Shown one piece after another: positions 23,149 through 34,102 of a DNA stretch of 64,000 nt. Both the position numbers and the translations under genes were made by a program. The notes below the pieces were generated by a model that saw nothing but the letters and a program-made list of their open reading frames with translations, made no database searches and was not told where the DNA came from. Each line of letters opens with the position of its first letter. The first letter of the stretch is position 1. The DNA lies in contig NW_026516268.1 in assembly GCF_025602895.1 (NCBI RefSeq), forward strand, positions 205,448 through 269,447, given 5' to 3'. Source of the DNA: Polychytrium aggregatum (lineage: Eukaryota; Chytridiomycota; Chytridiomycetes; Polychytriales).

Positions 23149-26100
23149 TCAGGCACCGTCGCAGAGGAACAGATCTTGGATGAGCTGGATAGGGGCTTGG
23201 TCATAAACGACAAGCTTCGGGTCTCGGATCTTGTCTTCGAGAATGGCGTCGAGCAACGTTCGGATTCCATTGACCAGGACTGGGAAACGAGAAACGAGAA
23301 ACGAGAAACGAGAAACGAGAAACGAGAAACGAGAAACGAGAAACGAGAAACGAGAAACGAGAAACGCAGTGGGTCGTGAATGTGTGTCCGGAGGGGCCAG
23401 ACGGGCAGCTCAAGCTCAACCTCAACCAGGGCAATCCCGCACCGGGCGGAGCTCTTGATGTTACAACTGACCTGCGATGCGAGGGAACGCTTGGAGGGAA
23501 ATGTTGCCTCCCACACGCACGACGCCGTGGTTGTGGTCCATGGAGAGCGGGCCTCCAAACATCAGGATCGGCCAAGGCGAGATCGTGGTGGTGTCGCGCA
23601 AGAATACCTTGGAGGTCGAGACCATTTGGTGGAAGACGATGAAGGGAGAGTCGAACTTGCGGGCGGAGAAGTTGATCGATGTGGGGTGGACGAATGTGCG
23701 TCCTAGTTTTGGGTGTCAGGACGGTGGAATATAGCGGCGGCCGAACAAGGTTGTCAGCTGCATCCATCTGCGCATCAAGCCGACCGCACATCCCGAAACC
23801 ACCCCTCGAGCTCGCCTGTACGGCTTTGGATTGCCTACCAATCCTTTCCAGGCGAAACTTGATCTCGGATGCCTCGGGCAGCTGTGCCACCGATCCGTTG
23901 GGTGTCTCAACATACGTCGTTGGTGGGTTCTCGATCAGGACAACATTGGGATACAGTCCCGCAAGAAGCGCCGCCTTGATGATCTTGGGCGACTGCGAGT
24001 TGCTGTTCATGCGCGGACACTGATCCAGGACTGGCCGTTTGCTGTCTGACTCCACAAAGCCAATGTCGACCAGGTTGTCGAAATACTGCTGCCGCAGATC
24101 GGCAATGGCGCTGAGCGTGATCTGCGACAGGAAATTCTGCTCACAAAACCGTCGCTCGGCTGCTTTGCCTTCCTCACGCACTTGCTTCCATTCATCAAAG
24201 GCGCGGTTGTCCGTGAGCCAGTCGCTCTGTTCTTCGCTGAAACGGCCCCGCGCCCTATTCGGCAACCAGGCGACCCGAATGCGTGGTGTTAGTATGGGAC
24301 GAGGGTGGGAGCACACTCGCTGAATGGAAGCGGCTGAACGGTGTCGTTCCCAGCAATGGTCTTGCCCACCATGGAGACACCCGTCAAGGAGGAAAGGATG
24401 AGCAATGCTGCCAAACTCACTCTTTTGCTTCATCGCGACTGTCCATCGGCGACACAAATGGGCTCTTGGTGCTCATGCATGCCGCGATCGTCAGGATTGG
24501 ATCCAGACAGTTCAGGATACAGCCAAACCTATCATCAAGGCCAGCGGATGCACTACGTTAACTGCTGGCTCACAGACAAGCGCCAGCGGACTATGCATCG
24601 CGCCCGAGGACTTACAGCAGCATCTTGGCGATCCTGAGGTCCGCCGGAATGGTTGCCTGTGCATGGCAGTGTGAAGTGTTTCAATGTTTCCGCAGTCGTG
24701 AGAAACCAAGGTCATGCCAAACGCAAGTCTGTCCGAGGGCTGCAGCAAAACGAACTTACCAAATGCTTTCCGAGTGCCGTGAGCGTGCCGCTGCTTTTAT
24801 TGACTGCATTCAGATCCTTGAGCGTATTCAGAGCTTTGGTGATGTTCTCCACGGCCGGGGGGTCAAGGGCCTAGAAGGCAGCCATCTACAGCGTCAGAGG
24901 TGGCACGTGGCTGTCGCTTTGCCCATCGTATATATATGCCAGTGTGCCCACCTTGCGCAGAAAGATCTGAGGATCCTCGTATCCCAGCGCCAGAACTTGC
25001 AAACAGAGCTGCTCCAGCGGAATTCTCAGAATCTCGGGGAGGGCTTGCGCCGGCATCTTGCGCTGTTCGAGCTTCTTGGTGTACAGCTTGAAACAGAAGC
25101 CTGGCCGCACACGGCCGGCACGACCACGGCGCTGCTTGCACGAGGCACGCGAGGCCCAAGTCTCGACCAGAGCCATCATTTGGCCATCATAGTTCATTTC
25201 TAGCAGTAGTTCAGGACGTTGTTATGATGGACAGCTCGCACATGCATTCTGGTGACGCTCAATGTGCAACGGCAACATGGGACCCGCGGCTTACCCTTGA
25301 CCTTGCCGGCATCGATCACAAACACGACATCATCGCTATTGTATGACGGAGGCGGAATGGTGAGGTTTGGGAGAGTGATCGCGGAGAATCGCGAGACAGC
25401 CCCTCTGAACATCCACACGGATGTCCCGCTCTGGCTTACATCGTAATACTCGTTTCGGCAATGTTTGTCGACACAATGATCTTGCGACAGCCCTTGCCAT
25501 AGTTCTTGAAGACCAGCGACTGCTCTTTGGTGGAGAGGTTGGCATGGAGCGGCAGAACCTGCAGCCTTCCGCAGTCCGTGACTTCCGATTTGATTTGGTC
25601 GATGCACTTTTTGATTTCCATGACACCTGGTCGGAAAGCGCGAAGCGGCAATTCGGTGAGGTCGAGTCAAGGGAGAGGTCAAGTCAAGGGAAAGGGCAGT
25701 GTCGACACAAACTTGGTTGCCACGCAAGCCAACCAACGGGCTTTGCTTCCACCGACATTTAGGTTCTCGTCGTCCACCTCTGCGAGCGCGCCTATCAATG
25801 CATTGCCCATAGCGCCGCCACGGGTGCTTGACGCAAGCCGTACCTGGCATGAAGATCAAGATGGCGCCGTCGTCTTCTGGCAGACTCATGATGTGTCGAA
25901 CCACTTGGGCGATCAGCTCGTAGTTGATGCGATCGCTTTCCTTTTCCGCGCGCATCAAGGATATCATGGTTTGGTCGTCGTAGCCCTCGTCGGTATACTC
26001 CTTCTTCAAATCCTCAAGCTCGCTGGTCTGCTCGATCGAGGCTTTTCCTCGGCCCTTGGTCGACTTGACCATGTATCCAGTCTCCTTCAGGATACTCTCG

Positions 26101-29100
26101 AGGTAACTGTTTGAAGTGCGACCGATTCGTGCGATGAGTATCCCGCGCAGCGTCCTCCGAGCAGACCGCCATGCCACCAGTGCCACGACTTACATGTCTT
26201 TGACTGGATGAGTAAATCCAGGAATCTCCAGGACAGGAGCGTCCTTGAAGTACTCCGAGAATGTGGTAGCGTTGATGGTGGCACTCATCAGGACCAGCTT
26301 GAGGTCCTTTCGCTGAGCCAGCAGATCGCGCAGGATTACGAGCAAGAAATCGCTCTCAACTAAATACAGAAGCACGAAGAGCATGTGCCAGACACAAACA
26401 TCAGCAACACGCCTCAGATACCCTCCCTGCGTCGGTTCATTCGGGTAAGAACGGTGACGGGCTGCCATTGAAGGCAAGTGCGTACCGACACCCTGACGCT
26501 GAGACCGTAGCCCACCGCAGTAGCGGAAACCAACCTCCTCTCTCATGAACCTCGTCAATTATGATGTGCGATACTTGGTCCAGCGAGCGGTCATTGTGCA
26601 ACATCCGAAGCAGGATACCCGTGGTGCAGAACAGCAGCCGCGTGCGCTCGCTGCGGACGGTTTCTCCTCGGATGGCATAGCCGACCGTGCTTCCCATCTT
26701 CTCGTTTCGCTCGGATGCAACTCTCTCGGCGAGGGACATGGCGCTGATACGTCGCGGCTGAGTGCAGATGATGCTGCAATTTGCAGCGCGCTTGGAAGTG
26801 TACATGCTCTCCAAGATGAACTGGCCGACCTGGGTGGATTTTCCGCTGTCAAGCAATATGCAGGGACAGAGGTCAGATTTTGCCGCGCTTCTCAGTACAC
26901 CGCAGCCTATCGACAATCGATCGACAGTTGGGCGACAATCGATTGACAGTCGGGCGACAGATCATGGCAGATCGTTGCTCCAATCCAGGATGGATTGTCA
27001 CTGTGAGCTGCTATCTTGACCCTTACCAGCCGGTTTCACCACAGATAATCACGACCTGGCTACCAAGGACGCTCTGGTTGAACGTTTTGGATACGGATGA
27101 ACGCTGTGAGATCTCTCGGCAGTGTGCTGCATTGCGAGAGCTCGACGAGACCCCCTCCGTCCGATCCATGGATACCTGGTGCGCCACACTCACCTCAATG
27201 ATTTGGTCGCGGAACTTGTACGAGGGAAGCTTCTTGCGTTTCTCGAACATATTGATGAACTCGGACTCGCGCGCCTGCTGCTCGTATTGTTTGAGCAGCT
27301 CCAGGCTAAGTTTCCCGTCTGCGTCACAGAGATTGATTGGGGGCTTGGATCGGTTCGACGGTGCCGATTTGGCCTTGGATCGCTTTGAGGTAGAGTTGGC
27401 AGACAAGCCCGAGGCATCGACGGTACTGCTGGGTTCGGCCGCAGTGCTTCCGCCGATCGATCCATCGTTAGCTACGATCGATACCAACGGCGGGGGCGAC
27501 GCTACGATTGAGGCGAGGTTGCCCTCAAGCCACGAGGACAGCGCGCCAACCAAAGGGAAACCAACCAAGCTGGCGCATTCACTGGCTAGTCCCTTTGTGA
27601 TGCTCAGTCGGATGTATGTTGGAAGCGAGGGATTCAGGACGACGATGCCAGGGATGTCATGAGGATAGGACTCGGTGATGTGGACCTCCAAGGTCGTCTT
27701 CTCAGCAACGCTGCCATCTTCGATGGTGACGGAGACGACCGTTGGGCTGGCTTTGACTGCGTCTTCTCCGTATATAGACACCAACACCTCGACCTCTTGG
27801 TCGATCATCTCCTTCTGCTCCTCAGGCGTTATCTCCACAGATGACTCCTCGGGTGTTTGGTGGCTGATCGCAGCTTTGGTGAGAAGGGACAGCGCCAGCA
27901 CTTCGTTACCCAGAGCCTCGTCCAGCGCCCGCTCACACATTCTACGTGAGTATCCCGAGCGATGCAGGCGAGAGATTGCATAGTTGCGGCCAAGAGACTG
28001 GGTGGTGTTCTTTTCTCCGACAATGTCGGATTCGATCTTTGGCATAAACTTGGCAGGGAGATCTGAGAGTGGTGTCGGGGATGCTCAGTGACAAACAGCT
28101 TACGGAATCAACGCAGCGGGACTCGATAGTGCAAGCATCGGAGACTGCCTACCGTCTTCAGGAACGTGGATACACAGCCAGTCAAGAAGCTCTCGGTCGG
28201 TTTTGGCAAATTGAAGGCCCTCTTCGACCTGGGGCTTGCGGAATCCTATCCTGACGTATTTGTTCAACAGCATCTGCGAAGTGTCCTCAGACTTTGTCCG
28301 ACAAGAGGAAGGTCAGCATGGACGATCCGGGCTGAAGCGTCTTGACACAATCAAAGCTTGCCAGCTAGCATGTTCAATATGATATTGATTCCGAAACACG
28401 ACGCCGAACAAATACATCAGTCGGCCTGCACCCACAGGAGTAGTCCTCGAGTTGGCTGTACAACAGGACTCACCAGGCCACCGCCGTCTGCGAGCGGATG
28501 ATTTCGCTGGATCCGCTGATGCTCCTGCTTCAACAGCTCCTCGATTCTGAATCGCATCTCCTTGCTCATGTTCAAGACAGGGAGGTTGTAGATGTCGGTC
28601 TTGGCATCTCCGTCTCTGGTGGGCCGACTTCCGGGAGCAGGCGTCTTGGCGGCAGAATCTGGGGTCGGGGCCGAGCTCGAGCCTCTCCCGGGCTGCTTCC
28701 CGCTCTGCCGCATTTCCTCGGCCTTGAAGGGGTCTCGGATGTTTGCCGAAGTATCGACACCTTCGGTCTTCTGAGCCTCAGCAAGCTCGGCCCAGTAGCT
28801 GCTCTGCGACGGAGGCAGCAGTCGATTGAGCGACAGGTGCGAAAAGAACTTGAAGAGAGTGTATGTTGCGACCGTCTGTGGGGGGGGGAGAGATGAATGT
28901 GTGAATTGCAAGGTCTGGAGAAAGGGCTTCATCCCATCCGCACGATGTTCGGTCAGCACAAGACACCAACATGCTTGGCCTCCTGGTCGCTTTGATAGTA
29001 CTGGCCGTTCCAGAATCTGAGCGACCTGATCTCTTTGGTTTTTTTGTCCTCGAGCGAGACGACAATCGCACATCGATGGCCCTTGACACCAGAGCTCTGC

Positions 29101-29828
29101 CCTCGGTGGAATCGAGACAAGAAGAGCGGCAGCAAAGGGGAGCCAGCAATCGTTAGCGATCCATTTCACTGCACTGAGGCCGAGCCGATGGACAATCCCA
29201 GGGCGAGCGGAATAGAGCCTGGCGCATCTGGCTGCTGAAATGCGTCAAAGCAGCGGCCCCAACTGCAGCGACGGTGGAAGGGCAGGGAGCCATCGATCGC
29301 CCCGCTCAACTCACGATCTGATACTCAGGCTTCCTCCAGCCAAACTTTTGGCAGTGCTCGTGCAGCAAGCTAACAGGGGTCTGGGCGCCGCTCAACCGCA
29401 AGGTCGGCCGACAGGTAGATAATCGAGCATTGCAAACGGAATTTGGTGAGCGATCCGGGTCAGCGAGGCGAGGCGAGCCAGCAAACGATCAACTGAAATC
29501 TGGGAATGGTACGATGGGGGATGTTTGGGAGTTTCGCACCTTGCCCGTCCAGCTTCCAAAGAGCTTGGGAGGTGCCGGTGGTGCTTCAGGAGTGCCGGAG
29601 CCATCTTTGCCTTTCTTTGAGGCTCCCGACTCCTTGGGGGTGCTCTTGCCGCTTCCTGAAACCGAGCATCAACATCACATCCAGCGGGGTGAGCAAGCGG
29701 TGTCTGGAATGAAGTCTCAGTCGAGGCACACCGGTCCGAGAACAGCAGAGCTGCCTCAGGACGGCGCCGATGTCGGCAGGGAGTCGGCCCCCACCTTGGT
29801 TGGCGCTTCTGACAATCTTGGGAGGCAT
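23149..29828 (-). CDS. DHX57: UBA-RWD DEAH-box RNA helicase of the DHX57 / Ucp12 family
   Basis: A many-exon gene encodes an ATP-dependent RNA helicase. Exon 1 is 29795..29828 ([11 protein letters not shown]), exon 2 is 29540..29655, exon 3 is 29315..29380 ([13 protein letters not shown], the dsRBD-like module) and the last exon is 23149..23279. From the N-terminus, a UBA-like segment ([21 protein letters not shown]) is followed by an RWD domain ([20 protein letters not shown] region, 27500-27900). The helicase core has motif I GETGCGKSTQ split by an intron at about 27030/26857, Ia [36 protein letters not shown] and [12 protein letters not shown]2 and OB-fold regions follow, ending [18 protein letters not shown] plus RWD plus DEAH is diagnostic of this family; I saw no CCCH finger. 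The boundaries of several middle exons were not resolved. Confidence 0.88.
23280..23471 (-). repeat. Intron made largely of a 7-bp tandem repeat
   Basis: The last intron of the helicase gene (donor GTCAGT at 23471, acceptor at 23280) contains about eleven copies of aaacgag on the plus strand, at 23284 to 23366. On the coding strand this reads (ctcgttt)n and forms the pyrimidine tract up to the acceptor. Splicing here joins FPRIA to [17 protein letters not shown] in frame. Confidence 0.85.
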
Positions 29829-30163
29829 CTTGTCGCTGGTGGTTGGATGTGGGCTGGCGACCAGCGAGCCAACAAATACGATCACGGTTTTGGCGCCGCA
29901 GCGCTCCGCAGCATGTTCGGCACCTCCACCAACCAGAGCGCACCAACAGAGGTGGCTATCAGCGTCGGCGCAAAGATGGAATCGAAGCATCGGACCAGGT
30001 GTCTCAAACGTTATATTCATCACCCCCTGAGTCTCCTCGCACTCCGCGTTGTGCAGGACGCAGCCCAACGGGCTCCATCACACCAGTATCGCCCAAGCGA
30101 GGGATCTTGCCCGTATGCTATCCAACAAAGCGACCCCTGTTGCAACGCAAATCCCCATCGGTA
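29829..30163. other. Spacer between two minus-strand genes
   Basis: These 335 bp lie between the stop of the upstream ATPase gene and the helicase start. They should contain a 3' end and the helicase promoter. No motif is recognised. Confidence 0.45.
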
Positions 30164-33100
30164 TCACCACCCGTCGTTGCGCTTGGGCTCCGAGCTGGAG
30201 GCAGGATTGTATCCCGATTCAGCACTCCCCCAGCCGTCGTTTGCGGATGTGCTCGGTGCGCTTCCCCAGCCGTCGCTGGCGATCTTGGTACCTGCAGAAC
30301 CGTTGTTGGGAGTTTTGACGACACTTGCCCAGCCATTGCTGTTAGTGCCCTTGGCGGCACTGGTCGAGCCGTTGGGCTTGTCGCCTTTGGGAGCGGCGGC
30401 TTGCTCGCCGCCGTTCTTGGGCACGGCCGGGACAGACACAGTCTCGGTATTCTGGGCAGCAGCCTTGCCCTTGGCAGGTTTCGGGACCGGTGCCTGGGCC
30501 GGGGTCTGCGTGGGAGTGGTGCTGCGTTTGGTCTCTTGCATGGGCTGGCGCTTTGGGCTGGCGCTGCGGGGACCGCCTGCCGCGTCAGCGTTGGCTTCCT
30601 TGGAGCTGACCGGTGCGCTCTTGGCTTTGCTGCTGCTGGCAGCGCCTGGGAGCCTGGGATTCGCGCTTCTAGGGCCAGCAGTGGGGCTGGGGCTCAGCTC
30701 CTGGTTGCTTGCCATGATGCTCTGGCCGCCATCGTGAGTGATTCGCTTGCGAATGGACACGAGCATGCTTGTGCGGCCCAGCTTGGTGATCTCATCCGAG
30801 CCGTCGTTGCCTGTGCGCAAGAACACGCCGGTCGGGGCAACAACGAGGGCTTGGCCCGTTCGGAATTGGGCAATCCGGTCAAATGTATCCTCGGCGCGCC
30901 CGCCATCGTGACCAATGTAGTTTGAAAGGTACTTCCACCAGGCCGGCGACGAGAACCGATGGACCAGAATGAGCTGGGAGAGCTCGAAGAGCGAGTGGGG
31001 CAAGTTTGTTGGATCTTGCGTCGAGATCACAGTCCGAACGCCCAAGTGGCGAAGTTGGCGGACGATGAAGAGCAGGTAGTTGACAAGCTTGGTTGCCGAG
31101 CCGCTCTTGGTGAGGTACTGAGTTGATTGAGTCGGACGAGGCGATCGAGGCGATCGAGGGGAAAGGGAGAAACAGGATAGTTAGGCAAGAGCCTCGGCCC
31201 ATCAGCGGCCAACAGTAGCCAACAGTAGCCAACAGTGGCCAACAGTGGCCAACAGTGACCATGCATCCATCTGTGTCGATGGATGAATCTGCGGCCGTCG
31301 CTAGTTACCTTATGGGCCTCGTCAAAGACGACAATCTTGCCCGCGGACATGGGCTTCTCGATGTACATGCCAATCGCCACCTGGAACAGGCCGCAGGCTG
31401 AAGCCGAATCAACAAACGGATCTGAGAGGTCGAGAATGACCAACGAGCCCTGACGGAAGAGTGACTTGATCGACTGAGGGACATGGCTTTCGTGGAGCTG
31501 CCCGTTGGAAGATCGCTGGGCGATCTTCTCGATCAAGAAGCTCTCAAGGAGCGATAGACGCATGCTCAGGGGCGAGAGCTGCTGGGCCGTGAAGGACTGG
31601 TTCCGCAGCTCATCCTTGAATCGGTCATAGTCGAACTGATCGCCCATGTCTCTCAGGATGCTCTCGACCACCTCCATGTAGAGCGGCTTGGCGTCTTCGT
31701 TGTCGACAGCCATGAGCGACAGCATGCGCGAAATGTTCAGGTCCTTGACGGACAGGAAAAACGGACGCACCGAGACGTTTGGGATGCCGCTGTAGACCTT
31801 CAGCATGGGCTGGTAGTTGGAGGGGGAGACCAACACGGTCACAGGGATCGACGCCTTGTTGCTGCCGGTGGCACTGCGGCTGCATTTTTCTGCCAGATAG
31901 ACGGCCTCGCAGGGCTGTGTGCCCTCGAGTCCGCCAGAGGCATCAAAATGGCAGACCAGACCAGAGAGGGGGGCTTTCAGGGAGCCGATGCGGCGATCCG
32001 AGATCAGATATCCTTCGAGCAGGGTGGAGAGGGTGTGCGACTTGCCGGAGCCCTGCACACCGCAAATGACAGCCGAGAGCGGCGTGTTGGTGTTGACGTA
32101 GACTCGCGAGTCGTTGTCGGCGCTCACCTCATGAGAGGGGCCCATGAATCCCGTTTTCTCGCCGAGCAGCGAGTACTGATCGCTGATGTAGATGGGGTGA
32201 CTGGGGTCGCGGGACCGGTCCAGAACGTCGCGGGTGAAGATGGGGCAGTTGGAGACTTCATGCTCATGGGCAAACTGGTTGGTATGAGCTTTGTCGTTGA
32301 GGAGCGACCATTCGCTCTCCGAGTCGGCGCCATCATCCACATCGGGCACCCACGAAGGCACTTCGCCCAGCGGATCCTCATCCTGTATCTGGGAGCTGAA
32401 CTCGACCAGGGTCCGGAGCGACGATGGAACGATCGTCGAGACCATCCCGGTTTTGATGGCGCCTTTCTTGCCCGGCTTTGCGTGGGCACTTGAAGACAGC
32501 GGTGCCGGGACATTTATGTAGGCACTTGCGTCAGGGCTGCTAGTCGGCGCAGGAGCGGCGCTCTGAACGGGTGGTTTACTCTGAACGGGTGGTTTGTTCT
32601 GGACGGGTGGTTTGCTCTGAGCAGCGACCGGCTGTGCAGGCCGGGGAGAGGGGCTGCGGCTGACCGGGACGCCGATCGATGCATTGGTGGTGACCGAGAG
32701 GGTGCCGTTGACGCTGACGATGTTGAAGTCGGCTCTGTGGTGGGCAAAGGCAGCCATCAGCAGCTTTCTGGGAGACTTCGCATCATGTTTGGAAAATATC
32801 TTGGGGCTGTCATTCATGGCCTTCTTGATCTCCGGGAAGGAAACAACCTGATTGTCGGGAGACAGGCTGAGGAAACGGGCGTTGAGGTAATGGACAATGA
32901 AGCTGTACTTTTCAACCGCGGTGGCCTTTGCACCAGTGTCGTCTCCGAGGGGGCTTGCGGAGATCTCCTCTGCCGACGACAGAGACGGGCTCACACGATC
33001 GGGAACGACAGTGCTGAGCTTTGTGGTGATGTCTACCAGGCCATTAACGTCGATGATCCTGAGATTGTGTTTATCGGCAATCGTGGAGAGATAGGTCTTG

Positions 33101-33258
33101 AGCTTTCCGGGGATCACAATGTCCTTCTGTTTCAAAATCATGCCGAGGGTGGTGGCCGGGTAGATTCCGTTTGGGGAGGCTTTGATCCCGTCCTTGATGA
33201 TCTTGACGACCTTCTTCTCGAGGAACTTGTTGGTGCTGCTCTGGCCTTCGGTGCTCAT
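30164..33258 (-). CDS. HerA/FtsK-like P-loop ATPase with winged-helix-like N-terminus and GW-repeat tail
   Basis: Two exons, 31309..33258 and 30164..31117, close in frame at 967 residues. Residues about 10-60 and 110-190 look like two small winged-helix modules (KIIKDGIKASPNGIYPATTL; FIVHYLNARFL), loosely reminiscent of OST-HTH/LOTUS folds (low certainty). A Pro-rich linker leads to an ATPase: Walker A GVQGSGKSHT near residue 400, Walker B KIVVFDEAHKY at the exon junction near 650, and RTVISTQDPTNLP with FRTGQALVVAPTG, the late motifs of HerA/VirB4-type ATPases. The tail is Ser/Ala/Pro/Lys-rich and ends in four GW/WG motifs (NGWAS, DGWGS, DGWGS, DGW at the terminus). I do not know a characterised homologue. 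The second Met at 33258 is chosen because the upstream extension is short and Pro-rich. Confidence 0.75.
31203..31259. repeat. Short tandem repeat in the ATPase intron
   Basis: Five or six copies of a 10-11-bp unit (ggccaacagt / agccaacagt) lie inside the 31118..31308 intron. Confidence 0.8.
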
Positions 33259-34102
33259 GGCGGGTGGATTCGACAGGGGAGGAAGCGCTGTTGGAAACAA
33301 GCGGATACGCGACGCTAGATCGGTGCAGATGCGGCGCTAGACGGGAAGATATACTGCGCTGGATCGGTGCGGACGCGGCGCTGGATCAGCAAGCGGGCGG
33401 CTCGAGCTGCCTTGGCGAGGGCGGGGAGATGAACAGAGCCAGACGGGCCAGGGGAGCAAGACGGGCGACCGCGGGGGGATTTTCGTTTTTTCTGCGGCGA
33501 CGCGTGCGCAGCAGCCGACACGGGCGCCTGGATCCAGAGCGGACAAGGGCCGGGGCGTGTGCTGCCCCGAGCAGATCGGATTCATCACGGCCGATGGCGC
33601 ATTCACCACGGCCAGCGGCTGCATCCGGAAGGACGGGCTGTGCGGCCGATGGGGTCGGACGCAGATTCGCAGGAGCAAAGCGCAGACGGCAGGTGCAGCA
33701 CAAGCGAGCTCCGGCGAAGCGCAATCGGGATGCTCGGAGCCATGCAGGCTGCACTCGATTGTCCGGCGAACAGCCTCCGACGTCATCGCTCCCGCCGCGA
33801 TTGCAGCGAGTATCATTCCCGGAGCCCTTGTGTTGCCAATCAAGCAGCAATCAAGCACGAAATGGAATGATCGACTGAAGAAAGTGCAGTGCTGTGGACG
33901 ACTGCAGATGCCCGGTGTGCAAGTGGGCACATGCGTCATGCCGCCAGGGCGAGCAGGAGGGCATCCACTCTGAAGTTCCTTGCGCTTCTCGAATCTATCT
34001 GGCGAACTGCACCGTTAGACGACTCGGCAGCTCGAACGAACGCGATTTGTGATTTGCGATTTGCGATTTGCGATTTGCAAGTTGCGATTTGCACCGCTCG
34101 GA
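33259..34102. promoter_or_regulatory. Divergent region between the ATPase and the poly-lysine-synthetase-like gene
   Basis: This 844-bp GC-rich spacer has overlapping open frames on both strands without recognisable domains. Near its right end, about 34042 to 34091, are six or seven copies of a 7-bp unit (gatttgc). Part of it could encode an unrecognised first exon of the downstream gene. Confidence 0.4.

Noticed and set aside
23282-23368. CRISPR-like array
   Set aside because: The 7-bp units are contiguous with no unique spacers; this is a microsatellite in an intron.
33264-33939. Two 200-codon frames on opposite strands upstream of the Pls-like gene
   Set aside because: They overlap each other, have no domain or helix pattern and reflect high GC content.
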